Assembly: GCA_947184155.2 (NCBI GenBank)
Contig: CAMXCT020000278.1
Coordinates: 179,949-243,948 of the forward strand
DNA: 64,000 nt
Direction: 5' to 3'
Origin: Cladocopium goreaui
Taxonomy: Eukaryota > Sar > Dinophyceae > Suessiales > Symbiodiniaceae
Part shown: one piece after another, positions 13,201 to 25,983 of the stretch
How the letters are laid out: each line of letters starts with the position of its first letter
Position numbering within the stretch: the stretch's first letter is position 1
The notes under the pieces: model-generated
The model's input: only the letters and a program-made list of their open reading frames with translations
Told to the model about the DNA's origin: nothing
The model's database searches: none
Position numbers and translations under genes: made by a program

Positions 13201-15393
13201 TGAAATGTACCAGGGATAGGTTTGGCATGGCCTCAGCTGAGGCTCGAAATTGACATGGGTGGTGACATTGATGGTCCCGAAGATTTGGTTCATCGGGTGG
13301 CTGGGCCGAAAATTGGTGAACCGTTGGTTTTTTCGAGAACCGTTGGCAAATAAAAATGGCGGTTTTATAACGATGAAAAAACGATGAAATAGTTGCTCAT
13401 AGGTTATGGCCGGCTAACATAGCTGCTCATAGCTATTGAACATGGCCCATAGAAATAGTTGATAAAAACCGAACTTAAAGATGGTGATTTGTCCATAGTT
13501 ATGTTGGTTTACCAGAGGGTAACTATGAAATAACTTATCCTTACTTATCCTTTGCTGGTGCAACCTATGGCCAGATTTCCAAAGGGTTTTGAATCCTGAA
13601 CACCATTCCCCGATTGGATTTCCTAACCGACTACATTTGAAAAGACACAGCACCCAGACCCAGTATTGTCCGTAGATTTAGTTCTCAGAAGCCAAGTCGC
13701 AGGGGATTTGATTTCAGAGAAACATATTTTTTGCAACATGTTGAAGATTACTACTGACAAGGTAAGATGACCTTTGTCAAAGGATCGAAACACGCTTACA
13801 ACGCTTACCATGGAATCACTGCTACAGGTCAAACATAGTTGTTTCCATGACTGTCAGATGAATTCTCTTGGAATTCTTGAACAGTCCCAGCTTGGCAGTT
13901 GCCCGCAATCCCTTTGGTTGCCGCCTCTTTTCCTTACAGTAACTTGATCCATGCATGCTGCCTCAAAACTTGTGAGGAGATCAAAAAGCACTTGGAATCC
14001 ATCATCATCGACAAGACTGGAGGTGCCGAATACCAAGTAGTTCAAGATCCTTGAGCTTGAGTGTTCTGAGTGGCACTGATGTAGCTGAATGGAACCAGCA
14101 GAACCTGCATGGCCTTCAAAAGGACTTCATACACAGTCCACGTCCAGCAGTTTGGCGATGACATGTTTGTTGCAGGTGCCAAGCCTGTGAAGGCGCGGAG
14201 CCCTACAGCTGTGTTCCTGCTGACAGCTGAAGAAAAACATGGCTTGGTGAGCTGACTAACTTGCTGCTGTAAGGGAACTGCTGTATGAAGAAGACTTGGT
14301 TTATCTTGGTTTCATGGTGGTTCTTTTGATTGTACCACTAGCAAGCCAGGCTGGTTTGCCTCCGCTCTCTCTGACAGCGATTCTCAACAAAGTGCTGGGG
14401 GCCCAGCATGGGGTTTTCTGAGCCTCGGTGACACCCAAGCTGTGCAGAGAACTGGTAGATGGTACTTCTGCTGAAAGAATTTGGCCTTATACTATCTTAT
14501 ACCTATGAATTGAATTTTGATCTCAATATTCTACACCATTGGACCCACAGGTTTGGATGAGAATTGTCATCCAATGTTCGGATGTTTTCAGGGGGATAAT
14601 GATTGCTGATCCACCACTGCGGAAGACGCTTTGGTGCAACTGACCAGGCTCCGCTTCAACGGCGGCGAGGAACGATGTCCCAAGGCTAAGAGTTGATTTT
14701 TGAAGATCAGTTTGGCGAGATCCAAAGGGATCTCAGACGGAGATTTGCCATCCTTTCCCTGCGCAAACAATTGCACAAGGCAATGGTTGTGCAAGATTGG
14801 GAATCTGTGATGAGTCTTCATCTTATTTGCCACACTCATGCAGTGGGGCCTGATTCATATCTCAAGAACTAGTCGCACCTAACGAAGACAAGAAGATCCA
14901 AGAACTGAATCACCAACTTTGGTCGTTAAACCAGTATATTCCCATGATGTTCCCATCATATTCCCACTATATCCGGTTCTTTCATCATTATAGTCCCATG
15001 GATTTGATGGGACGTGTTGCAATTCTATGTACTGTGCAGATCTGTGCGGTTGGTGTGGGTTGTTGGCTTGAGCATCTCTGCGTTTGGCAGTAGCTTCTGG
15101 AGATATGTCATATATTTGCCGCCCTTGGCAGCGACGTTTGAACAGACGTCTGAGCAAGGGTAGATCTGAGAGTTTAGAATCTCAATCCAAACTTGGTTTC
15201 GATGCAACCCTGAAAGATCAGGACTACAATGAGACGAGCTGAAGAGATTGCAGGTACCTCTCAACATTAGATTGTATCAGCATCACTGTTTGTATGTCTT
15301 GGCAGACCCTTCATGACGCATCCTTCAGCGAGTGACCTTTCCATGGACATCAGTGCAAAGGCTTATTGTGGTTCGCCTCTGACGCCCAACTGA
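7237..15393 (+). CDS. Long beta-rich multi-exon gene, possibly Vps13/chorein-like
   Basis: A run of about 18 coding-like exons. Best supported: 7237-7368 (DVEPLSLEAFKAAWKSL, donor GTAGAT); about 7815-7935 (FSARFGVSFASGSSGSPSF); about 8130-8228 (YFGAFRLGPHEPPSVHSL, donor GTGACT); 10181-10298 (VGLSARVVFIDGLSTLRIKK); 11077-11217 (ARLGVSVEAPQGAWLDFSY); about 11229-11325; about 11785-11900 (FEWVDLRAAPLEVTACCGF); about 12040-12177 (GFSGNVTVTSLDMAV); 12277-12546; 13220-13342 (LRLEIDMGGDIDGP); 13938-14053; 14096-14253 (SYTVHVQQFGDDMFV); 14344-14418; about 14709-14860; 15042-15156 (SLSISAFGSSFWRYVIYL); about 15303-15393 (LSMDISAKAYCGSPL). Many segments look like amphipathic beta strands, and some resemble Vps13 repeat language, but no signature was certain. 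It may be more than one gene. The part at 14.6-14.9 kb also reads well on the minus strand. Confidence 0.4.
9582..9720. repeat. AT-rich short repeats (TCATAATATA and TTATATC)
   Basis: Four tandem TCATAATATA units followed by degenerate TTATATCAATTATATCCC units, inside a probable intron of the 7.2-15.4 kb gene. Confidence 0.85.
9971..10145. repeat. Decanucleotide array TTAATCATCA
   Basis: About 17 tandem copies of a 10-bp unit with single-base variants (G or C at a few positions), just upstream of the exon at 10181. Probably intronic. Confidence 0.95.
10683..10796 (+). mobile_element. Family C repeat, copy 1
   Basis: Begins with GGTATGGGTCAATACCTAT, contains GGGATGAACATCCATTTACC and ends in TTTTGACCCATCCCCAT. 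Related copies lie at about 12748-12872, 13065-13173, 27250-27366 (opposite orientation), 48044-48168 and 51538-51636. The termini are imperfect inverted repeats. Confidence 0.7.
11923..12031 (+). mobile_element. Family A hairpin element, copy 1
   Basis: About 109 bp that folds on itself: the left arm TACCCTCCTGTAAACTAACAT and the right arm ATGTTAGTTTAACAGTTTACC are near-complementary. It lies between two coding-like exons (about 11785-11900 and about 12040-12177), so it is probably intronic. Confidence 0.75.
12748..12872 (+). mobile_element. Family C repeat, copy 2 (diverged)
   Basis: Shares the core AATAAACATCCATTGACCAG, the following TATTTTGGGGTACCTAGG and the end GTTTTGACTCATA with copy 1. 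Probably intronic. Confidence 0.6.
13065..13173 (+). mobile_element. Family C repeat, copy 3 (diverged)
   Basis: Shares GAACATCCATTTTGCC and GTACCAGGGTTTTGACAA with the family core. Lies between coding-like exons. Confidence 0.5.
13380..13521 (+). mobile_element. Degenerate family A relic
   Basis: Ends in CCATAGTTATGTTGGTTTACC then AGAGGGTA, the right arm of family A. The left part is degraded but keeps GGCTAACATAGCTGCTCAT. A further right-arm fragment lies at about 19550-19588. Confidence 0.45.
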
Positions 15394-15994
15394 AATGAGT
15401 TTGATTGATTTTGAATATTTTAGATATACAAAATTAATCATATATGTTATACAAGTTTATGATATTATGTAATATTATGTATAATGTATAATATACTATA
15501 TTTATTGTATATTAATATTGGCCACCAGTTTAAGGCAAGCTCGACTACTCTACCCTTCCTTTCTGTACAGGTGCCCTTAATTTTGGCGGCAGCCCTCGCA
15601 GTGGTGAATTTGTGGTTCTCTCCGGGGAATACCTGCAAGGCAAAGAAAAGGCCTTTTTGTTGTGCTTAGCTTGAAGTTGGCAACATTTCCCGGCCATCGG
15701 ATGTTATGTTTATTCATTGGGATTCGCATTCGCCGCCATTCAGTGTTGCTGCCAAGCCCATTTCAGAAATGCAACATCCCCTACAGATTCTACAGTCTTG
15801 GATGCCAACGGTCAGAGGAAGAACAGATACTGAATCCTTTGCTGTCTTTCTGGCATTTTCACCCTGAGCTTTTTGCATTTCATGACAAGATGTTGGAGCC
15901 ACGACCTGTGGCGATATGTACAGCATCAGTTGAATAGTCGAGGCACTTGAAGGCACTAGAACCATCTGAAATCCGCTCGCATGCTTCATGGGCC

Positions 15995-18900
15995 ATGCTG
16001 ACCTTTGACGACTTGGATCCGGAGCTTGAAGCCTTGGACCTGCAGAACCAGGAGCTGGGGAAGAAAGGAGCCCAGAGGCGATCCGGTCGGGGATGATCCC
16101 ATCGGCAGTTGGAAATCCTTCATAAATCCCCCAGATGTTTGTTAGAAAATCCTTCATAAATGGGTGCTTCTTAAATGCCATGTGGCTGATGAATGCTGAT
16201 TACCGGGGAGGTCATCTCCCTGAGTTCCCGGATTTGCACTTTGAAGAACCACTCGAGATGGGTGTGGAGATGACAGCAGTTGATTTGCGATTCGTTGTTT
16301 GGTTCAATGAAGTGGAAGTGGGCTGCTGAATTGCAAGTGGAGTACCCAAAGATTTTATGATTGATGCTTTTAGTCAAGCACGATGATTTCTAGTCTTGTC
16401 TTATGATATTGTTTGACGTTTTAACATGTTTTAACCAGATTAATCTATATCTCTCCTCTTTGCGTGAGGCTTGCTCGTGCTTTGCTGGATCATCAGTGTT
16501 TGCTAGAGCTGAATTTGGCAACTTGGCAGGTTAAGATTTACTGGTTTCACTACTGCAAAACCAGACCAAATTCTGACAATTTGGATCTGTTTGGCAGCGG
16601 TACAACTGACTGTGCTACTGAATGATTCATATCAAACACCGACACCAGTTGTGAAGCATCCAGCAAGTGCCAGTTCAATGGTTCAAGTATGTTTGCATGA
16701 TGTTTGCCAAGGCTTGTGCGAACATCGGTGATGCCGGCTGTGCTTTTATAGCTGGTGCACTGCAGAGGCCGTTTGTTTGTCGATGTGGAGTCATTTGATG
16801 GCAAATCCACAAACTCGCCAGCAGCAATGTAGAATAGACTATAAATACTACTTTGGTTGTCTTCAACAAGTGTCCTCTCGCACTGCACTGCGGTGACTCG
16901 AGTTTGACTGGTAGGACTGATTAAAAAATTATTGTAACGGTGTTACTAGTTCTATTAGGTTTCCTCTATCTCTGCAAACGTACTTCTATCATTTTCACGT
17001 AGATATCAGGTACTGTATCCAGCGTTGCTCAGTGCACAGTGAACAATACTCAAACTTCGATGTGAACCCCGGCTAGTAAGTCGTTCATCACCACGGTCAA
17101 GTTGCAACCCAATTCAAATTAAGAGAAGGAGCAGATACACGATGTTTTCCAGTTGCCACCCATTGCCACCCTGCGGTGCGATCGCTGCGAAGGAACTCTT
17201 CTTTGCAGTCGGTGAACTTGCGAAACAATCATATTGGAGAGGAAGGGGTGGAGAGCATCACAGAAGGTCTGGCTCTGTCGTGGAAAGAGACCTTCGGCTG
17301 TTGCGAAAATCATACTGTTGCAGAGTAAAGGCTGCTTTTTGATGTTTTTTGTGGCTTCCCTTCGTGGTGGTTGAACAATTTGCCTAAGGGGAAATTTAGC
17401 ATGGAACTGACTGCAAGGTGGCGTTGCCACAACTTTTTCTTGCATCAGCAAAAGCCGTTCAACTCTCTACATGGTTTAAGATGTGTTCAACAGTAGATGC
17501 ATGGCAGGTTGGCGATTCCAATATTCCCAGGGATTTCATAAATCTTTAAATATGCGTCGGTTGCCAAAGAATTCATTTTAGCCACAGCCACCAAGGACAG
17601 GTGCAGGGATCCAGCTGAAAGAGTCGGACGCTGAAGCCTGGGATGATCCCAAGTCAGAGTTTTTCAATGGGTCGGGTAGACCGGATTCTCTGTCTTGAAC
17701 TAACTTCTTCATATTTTATATATGTTTATAATGTTTATATATGTTTGTATATGTTTGTTGTATCTTCAGTTTTCATTACACTGACATTGTCAGAGGTGCA
17801 TTGTTACCATTTCTTCACGGCCCCAAATGGGATGTTTGACAACTTAGAGCGCCCTCTTGCCATGGATATTATGGATATTCTGCTGTGTCTCACATAAAAT
17901 TGTAATGGGAAAAACTATGGAAATACCATACCATACCATCCAATGGATCTCACGAAATTTTGCAATGGATCGATTTCATGGGAAACACATAGAAAAAAAA
18001 ACATGGAAAAAACCCAATCGATGCCGAACAGGTTGAACTTGGGCCACAACCTCTTCGGGGACGCTGGGCTTCATGCCATTTCCAAGGTGAGCGGAGGAAG
18101 TTCAGACGCCCATGCTAAAGAAAGTTTTTTTTTCAGTTCTGCCAGGAGATTAGCATGAGAAAATTATGGTATCTTTGTGCTTTGTTGATGTGGTCAGGTT
18201 GTACCAGAATGTGTTTTTTCAACTTGAGTGATTCGCCAGCTGAATATACCAGTTCTGTGCAGACAGCAGTCTGTTGGGCGACAGCTGTGTTAGGTCGTGG
18301 CCTTGGGTTTCTTACAACTGTTGGACCTTTCAAATCTAAAGCGCCTTCACTGCAATCGTGCTGCACTTTATTTGGAGGTAGGAAGCGCTGATTTGCTCTC
18401 TTGATGACACAATGCTAGTCTTAGCCTTTCAACTTGCAACATTGGTGCTTAGAGATTGATCCGAGAAAAGAATGGCGCGAATGGGCTGGGTATTCACTGT
18501 TTTATGCTTAAGCAGAAGTTTGACAGTTACAGATTCCACTCACCATCCGACCATCCGCAGTGGAACATGTGGAATTGCAAAGCATCCAAGGATGGTCACT
18601 TCCGATGGATGGCAAACGTTTTGCTCCACCTTGGTGGGCTGCCGTGCCTCGCAAGTTGCCCTCATCCAGCATGCGGGTGCAGCATGTTGTTCCATCATCA
18701 CTCATCGCCATCACCATGTTCATCACCTCATCCACATCAATGATCATCGTCATCCGCCATGTTCATCCAACCCACCAATGCGCCAATATGCGCCAATTGA
18801 TGTCAATTGCCACCTACAGTGGATGGAAGAAATCCTGCACCAGTTGATAAGTTATTTAACCATGTTTAACCCATGATTTATAGGGTTTCAACATGTTTCA

Positions 18901-21900
18901 ACCATCCAAGGTGGTGCAGGATTTCTGCCATCCACTGTAGCTGGCAATCCCTGGAACCCCAGGTCTGACCACTTTGAATTTACGGCAGAACGACCAGCTG
19001 CCCGAAGCTGCTGCTCTTGCACTGGCACTGGCGCTCAAGACGGACGTAGGCTGGCCATTCTTCGGGAGCTGGTGGGCAGCTGTGTCAGGTTGTAAAGCGT
19101 TTAGCATGTTTTTGCAGGGTTCAAAACACACACACTTGAAATGCCCGTCATTGCATCATTACTTTATTCGTTCCAAAACCGTTTCTTGAGTGCGGCAACC
19201 ATGCATGTCCCAGAGTCCCAGTTGTGTGGGAACAAGTGCCAAACGACATTTCATGTCGGGTTGCAGTTTGATGCATACATTATTGCAAAGGGTTTGCATA
19301 TTCAGTGGATCTCACTAGTCTGTACTACATAGCCTGTATCAATCAACAGTTGGCCGTGAATTCACATTGACCTCGAGGTGCTTTGCAAGAGTTGGATTTG
19401 TCGTTGTGCTCAGTGAGCGCCAAAGCTGCGCCACAGTTATTGCAGCTGCCGCTGCGCCAGCTACAGTTGCTGGGCAGCGAGCAAATGGACGTGCAGGAGA
19501 GACATCGTGATTTACCTACTTGATTTACCTATAATTAATCAACAAAGGCGGTTTTCCATAGCAAACTGTTAGTTTACCAGAGGTCTACATTTTCTATGTT
19601 GTTGAACCTGTGGAGAAAGACCCTATAATACCCTATATGACCCTGCAAGCATCGTTAAGCATCATGTTTGAAACAAATTGAAAATATGTTGCCGTTGTTG
19701 ATTCTGTTGGAATTATATTTCATGCGACTAAGCCAGCTGATCAGTTGAATGTCGAGTCCAGTTCTTCACATTTTTCAATATTTTCCCGCACCATCAAACA
19801 GGTTTAAGCAGAATCATGTTAATTGAGGTAATATAATTGCATCATTCAGGAGCTTGGTTCTGCCTTGGCTGGTAGTGTTGCAAAGCTGCATTCAGTGAGT
19901 CATTTTAACAGTGGCAAACGGGAGGAGCTGCTGTTCTGCATCTAGGGGACGCAGATGGATACTAACTATCAGTCTGCACGTTCTAGTGACTTGGTGTTGA
20001 ACAAGGCTGATATCAACTGGCTGACTTGGCTTGCGATTCATCAAAGTTGGGAGGCTTTTCCATGGTTTTCCATGGTTCATATGGTTTCCCAAAAAAAATA
20101 ACGACATCAAACCACATCACCTGGTGATGCTTGCGCTTCAATCCATGCGTTTCCGAGACCCTTGAGATGCTGGACCTGTGCAACTGCCAGCTGGGTCCAG
20201 CAGCTGCCGCCACCTTGGCGGATGTTTTGCTGCCAGCCGCCGCCGGGCCCAGGAACCCCTTGACGATGCTGCATTTAGATCGTGCCTTCGTTGGCATTGA
20301 AGTTTTGGGCATTTTTTTGTGGGTCGACATGATTTAACACCTTCAAGAAATGGGTATAATGTGATTAATAGACATATCATTTAATATTAATATGTATTAA
20401 ACATTATGGTAACGATGCATGTATGCAATTGGTTGATATTGATGGGGATGGTTTTGTCAGAAACTGATGTAATGTTGATCAACTGTTTGGGCCCATGGTG
20501 CCCCATTGGTGAACCATTGAAGTTCCTCCGTCAACCGAACGGTTTCAGCGAAGTTTTCCGTTGGCAACGGCAGGAAAGAGACCTTGAGAATCTAGAAATG
20601 TGTTGGTTTGGGAATGCATTGTGGCCCGAAGGTCCAAAGCTAATCTTTCTGTTGCCCCCATGTGGTGTTTTTTTTCAGATTGTTCAAACAGGTTGCATCC
20701 TAAGAATTTGAAAACATGCAGCTTTGGCCCAGCCGATCATTGAGGTAATCTCTTGGGCTTTGATGGTGCAGTGGCCTTGTCCAGAGGCCTTCGTGGCTGG
20801 CCAGCGCCCGGATGCCGTTTGCAGGTGCTGACGCTGCGCGAGAACCGCTTGGGCGATGGTGGTGTGGGCGCCATTGCGGAGGCGAGCGGAGGGTTGTGAA
20901 GTTTTTTGATGGATCATCAATGGATCAATGGAAAATCCCCTATAAAAGTACAGGTTTTAATGGGAAAGGAAATCCAGGATTTCTGAAGCCAATGCAATCG
21001 CAGTTGTTCTGGAATTGATCGAGGCCTTGGAAGACAATGTGGCCCTCAAAGAATTAGATCTCTCCAGCAACGAGGTTCTTGCCACGGCTTGGGCCTGGGC
21101 GGTGTGGGTAGGGCCAGTTGAGGATCTTTGAGTCTCATCGGCGCAGTGATCATGATGATCATGACAGTCACCACCTCAATCGCAGGTTTCAATGCTGGGG
21201 CTCAAGCATGTAGTCAAAAAATCAGCTGGATCAGTGAATCATGTTTGGATTTGACCCCAACTTAGGGCCTAGCCAATGAGAGTACCCACTCAGGTTGGTC
21301 AGCAGAGGTTGCGATTTTGAAGGGCCAGCTTCATGGATTGAGTTTTAATTAGAAATTTTGACACGTTTGGATATAATTTATTGGAGGGTTACTTATTTTG
21401 TTTTTTTCCCCGTTTTGTTTTTTTTTTTGGATTCCTGGTTCCTTGCTTTGCTTTGCTCCTTTGCTTCTTTTCTTTTCTGCTTTTTGCTTCTCTGTTTTTC
21501 TGCTTCTTTGCTTCTTTGCTTCTCTGCTTTTCTGATTCTTTGCTTTTCTGCTTCTCTGCTTTTCCGCTTTTTGTTTCTCTGCTTTTGCTTTTCTGCTTTC
21601 TGTTTCTTTGCTTTTCTGCTTCTCTGCTTTTGCGTTTTTTTGCTTCTCTGCTTTTCTACTTTTTCCAGCTTCCTTGCTTGTTTGCTTTTCTGTGTCTACA
21701 TCTATGTCTACATCTATATCTATATCTATATCTATCTCTATATCTATATCTATCTCTATATCTATATACCTACGCCTATACCTATACCTATAGCCTATAT
21801 CTATCTATCTAAAAGGTTTGCATTATCATCGAGATGATATTCAAACCCCAAGCCACCCCTGAACCAAGCCAGAATATACAGTACACCAACCTTATATGAA

Positions 21901-23874
21901 GAGATCTTAAACCAACACGATGATAACATCCAATGAAAGTATTGTGCATTGTTGTGCCTTAACCTACCTTCCACATGTTTCCAGGGTGTATGTCGTGCAT
22001 AATATACACCTTGAGTATCACATTCAACCCAGCACCTTGCATGTGACAATAGGTGTTTCCAATGTGCTTTGGCAATTTGGGGGGGAGGCGCTGCGCCCTT
22101 GTTCCCCCCCAATCCCCCCCTCCCGCTTTTTTATTTAAGTTCAAACTTGCACACGTTTCAATAAATTTATAGTTGTTTATTTACACTGCTTTCATACCCA
22201 AATAAGCTGTAAATAATCATGTAATTACATGCATATGCATACACAAAATTATTGTTATTTGTATGTACATGTTGTATCCCTAAATAACCCCTGATCCAAC
22301 CCTAAACAAAACCTAATCAGACCCTAAACCAGCCCTAAAGAATCCTTAAACCAACCCCAAATAGACCCTAAACAAATCTAGAATAAACCATAAACCAACC
22401 CTAAATAAACACTAAACCAACCAAATGGACAGAGCAGGAAATCAAAAAAAACAGAAAAAAAAACAAAACAATTCCAGACCCTAATATGTCTGGTTTGTTA
22501 TTCAACTGGCAAGTAAATGGACATCCACTATTTTCATGCTGCCTCTGACCAGTTCCAGCGGAGGTTGGCGATTTGGGCGGTCAAAGTATGGGCCTTTTGC
22601 TCCAGAAGGATCCTCGTTTGGCTTCACTGTCCCTGAAGAGCAACCACATCAGCGCTCAGGCTGCAGTTCTATCGCTCAGAAACTGGGAGATGAGGTAAAT
22701 GTTGACGGTTGTTGCAGGAAGATTGTTGAGTGCCCCCCTACTCTTGTTTCTCAGCATGTTCAGGATATCAGGGCAGAGCATACGTACATGGTGACAAGAC
22801 AATGAATTTTCAGGCCTCAGCAGCCTCAGCATGAAGAGTTCTGAGCCTTCCAAACAATCAAAGGTGGTCAGGTTCCAGCCATGCCGACTGTTTCAATTCC
22901 TGTTTCAACTCTTCAAGCTACCTGGGGAATCCCGAAAATCCTGGGAGTTTACGCAGCAATTTTGACACTGAGGTGATGCAGGAGCTAGTGTTAGCTGCAG
23001 TGTTTCCCTCTCCTTGCTGTTTGATGCCAGTGACATACAAAGCAAGAGATTTTGCCAGGTTAGCTGCCTCAGATCTGGCCACTTTCCGCCATTCTGCTGA
23101 TAGCCAGGAGCTGAAGCCTTAGCCCAGGGCCTGGAGAAGAATTCATGGTTGGAGGAACTGGATCTCAGCGAGAATCACATCAAGATGGCAGGTGCCATGG
23201 CGCAAGGTGGTGGAAAAAAAATGGAAGTACTGTCACTTCCTTGGGCAATGCGGCAATTATATTTATACTTGATGTGTTTGGTTCCGTAGTTCCGTGTTAA
23301 GGCACGTTTCCACGATCCCACTTGAGAAGTGTACACTATCTTTGCTGTCCTTCGCATGCTTAATTACTGGATCTTCTGGGGGTGTCAGAGATGTGTCACA
23401 TAATTTGCATGCATTTTTCAGCCACAAGGCCATGATTTGATGCCCATGGCCCATGGCATCTTCTTTTGTTGAGTTTCCCTTAGAGCCTTAGTGAGTTCGT
23501 GGCCCAGCAAAAAAAGGCGTCGGTAAACTGTGCGCAGCGCTGGAGCACAATGGAACGCTGGAGACCTTGGTCTTGGAGGGAAACGAGGCAATGGAATGTT
23601 GTTTTGATATCCTGATCCCCTGCGCTGGATCTGGTCCAGTTAATGTCCAGTTGAGATATTCTGTTTGTAGATTGGAAGTCTACCAAATAAGACAGAATCA
23701 TCGAAAAGAAGACAGCAGTGAGGGTTCCACAGCTATCCAGTTGATGACATGAAGGATCATCAAAGATTGCAGGTGAAGTCAGATATCCTCGACTCGGTAG
23801 AACAATTGGCGACGGATGTGATGGTGCGGAGAGAAAGGCTAGAGAGGCGACCCGAATCCATGTTTGGTTGGTAG
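15995..23874 (+). CDS. RNI-type leucine-rich-repeat protein, about one repeat per exon
   Basis: The likely start is ATG at 15995 (MLTFDDLDPELEALDL). Each of these exons holds about one 28-residue ribonuclease-inhibitor-type repeat: 17209-17266 (VNLRNNHIGEEGVESITEGL); 18032-18086 (LNLGHNLFGDAGLHAISK, donor GTGAGC); 18963-19045 (LTTLNLRQNDQLPEAAAL); 19378-19490 (LQELDLSLCSVSAKAA); 20158-20289 (LEMLDLCNCQLGPAAAATL); 20825-20890 (LTLRENRLGDGGVGAIAEA); 21004-21101 (LKELDLSSNEV); 22553-22694 (LASLSLKSNHISAQAAVL, donor GTAAAT); 23104-23206 (LEELDLSENHIKMAGAMA); 23517-23597 (LETLVLEGNEAM). The exon at 23773 (SVEQLATDVMVRRERLERR) reaches TAG at 23872 or a GTAGGG donor. Non-LRR exons at 16598-16688, 16761-16843 and 17580-17670 lie inside the span and may belong to it or to the upstream gene. 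Such repeats form curved protein-binding scaffolds; the partner is unknown. Confidence 0.7.
18801..18952. mobile_element. Inverted-repeat element in an LRR-gene intron
   Basis: The left arm 18801-18843 (GCCACCTACAGTGGATGG then AATCCTGCACCA) and the right arm 18911-18952 (GGTGCAGGATTTCTG then CCATCCACTGTAG) are near-perfect inverted repeats around a loop of about 65 bp. It ends just before the acceptor of the 18963 exon. Confidence 0.8.
21402..21815. repeat. Pyrimidine-rich (TTTGCTTCTC) repeat followed by TCTATA repeat
   Basis: About 280 bp of degenerate TTTGCTTCTCTGC units, then about 110 bp of TCTATATCTA units, in an intron of the LRR gene. No coding content. Confidence 0.9.
22268..22425. 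repeat. Degenerate interstitial telomere-like repeat (CCCTAAA type)
   Basis: About a dozen loosely spaced CCCTAAA, CCCTAAAC and CCCAAATA motifs in about 150 bp. CCCTAAA is the complement of the TTTAGGG telomere repeat known from dinoflagellates and plants. The copies are imperfect, so this is an interstitial relic or a convergent AC-rich repeat. It lies in an intron of the LRR gene. Confidence 0.6.
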
Positions 23875-24194
23875 GGTTGCTGGAAAGATCTCGGATTGTG
23901 AGACCGTGGAACACAGCCATATCTACTAATTTATAAAGATAGCTCGAATTTGGTTTTGTATTGTTTTGCCAGGTTTTCTCCAACATGACATGCATCGCAC
24001 CTGCAAATATAATTGGAGAAACTACAACTTCTTGCGGGCAGGGAGCAGCCAGATATGTAAAGTGGCTAAACCAGGTAAATCTGCAACCTCGGGGCCCAAC
24101 TCAATGGTTTACAATCCCCCAACGGCCCAAACGCATTCTAAAACCGAGCGACTGAGTGGGTGGTTTCTGGTGGCCCTTGCCTATCTGGAGGCAG

Positions 24195-25759
24195 CCGCCA
24201 AAGATCGCGGTGACAATTGAGGAACCAGAGAGCCCCGTTGCCAGTGACAGCGAGGCTGGACAGGTCTTGAAATGTGGGGGGAACCCCAAAACATACAAAA
24301 ACTAGTAGTTTGCAGTCCCCATTTTTAGGAAACCTCATGAAACCTCTATATATTGTCGGTTATTGCGTTATTGCATGTTATTGCTAGATGCTAGCCAAAC
24401 ATGACCCACACATGCACTGGAATATGTGAGGTGGAGTCGAGCCGGGGATCCTCCGCGTAGCTGGTTTGCAAAGGTCATGCTGGAAGTGGTCTGGAAGTGG
24501 TCCGTAGATTTTCAAGCCCTTCACAGTGAACAAGGGACTCGCAACGTTCTCTTTGCATTTCTTTGCACTTGAGAGGCATTTCAACGGTTTTTCTCAAACC
24601 AATGATTCCTGTTTGAAATGGAAGCTACGTCCAGCCTCAGGGGATACCCAGCAGTTTTTGTCGATATAAATGCTTTCTTGAATGCTTTAAATTTCTGTTT
24701 CGAAGCGCAACACTTTCAGAAGCACGTTTTGGTACTGCCCACTTAATTTACCTGTTTTTGTGCTGTCAATGTGCGACTCCCTTCATTGTTATGCGGAGAG
24801 CAATTGATCCAGATAAGACTTCCCTGTGGTAATCAAGTACGGCAACGGAAAATCCTCCAATTTGTGGATGGTTCTCCTATCTAAAAATAGATACACTTGG
24901 CGATTTTCATGTAGATGGATTGTTTCCCTTTTGCCTAATATTGTTTTACTAGAGGGATTGCATGGCCGTTCTTTGAGGGTCAATCTCCCCAGTACTGGTT
25001 GCAGACCTTCAGCTTGGTTTCGTTACAATCCATGAGGTCTGAGGAGGCACGAGAAGAAGAACCTCCAGCCGCAGCCTGTGAAAACAGTGGCGCTTGCCAT
25101 GAGTTTCCCTTTTTTGACAATGGCGTTTGAATGCGTTCTGTTCATATACTTGGGTTGAATATGGTTCAAAATGATCATACATACATACCTATGTTGATTG
25201 TTGAACTGCGCTGCCAGATGATTGGTCAAGGTCGTGGATAGGGTCAATCATGACACCATGACACTCGTGGACAACTTCGTCCAGCGTCGGATGCCTTGGA
25301 CTTCCATAGATGAAGTTTGGCGCAGGGTTTGGCGTCGGTGCTTTAGTTGTCCAAAAACCAACTTTGTGACAATAATGAATGGGTGCCCAGGCTTTCTCTC
25401 CCCGAACCCTGGAGAGGTGGGGACTGTCTCATACGTCTCATCCGATTGTTTTATCATGGCATATCATGGCGGTTCTTTGCCGTCACTGACCATATGAACA
25501 AATGCATGTACAGTACATAACATGGGCAATTCCCTTGCTGAACCTTGACTGACCTGCAAAGGCGGCACTGCCAGGAGGCACGGGATGTGGGACAACTTAT
25601 CAAATTTTCGGAGCCGCATTTTTCGCGAGCCTGTTGTTGACATCTTCACGGAAGCCCTTGGATTTCTTTATTTTCTCTTGAATAGTCTCTTCTTCCTCTG
25701 ATTCCTCTTCTCCTTTCTCTTCTTCTTCCTCTCCTTCCTCTCCTTCCTCTCCTTCCTCT

Positions 25760-25794
<35 letters not shown>

Positions 25795-25927
25795 TTCTTC
25801 TTCCTCTTCTTCTTCCTCTTCTTCTTCTCCTTCCTCTTCTTCGTCTTTTTCTTCCTCTTCTTCCTCTTCTTCCTCTTCTTCCTCTTCTTCCTCTTCTTCT
25901 TCTCCTTCCTCTTCTTCGTCTTTTTCT

Positions 25928-25983
<56 letters not shown>

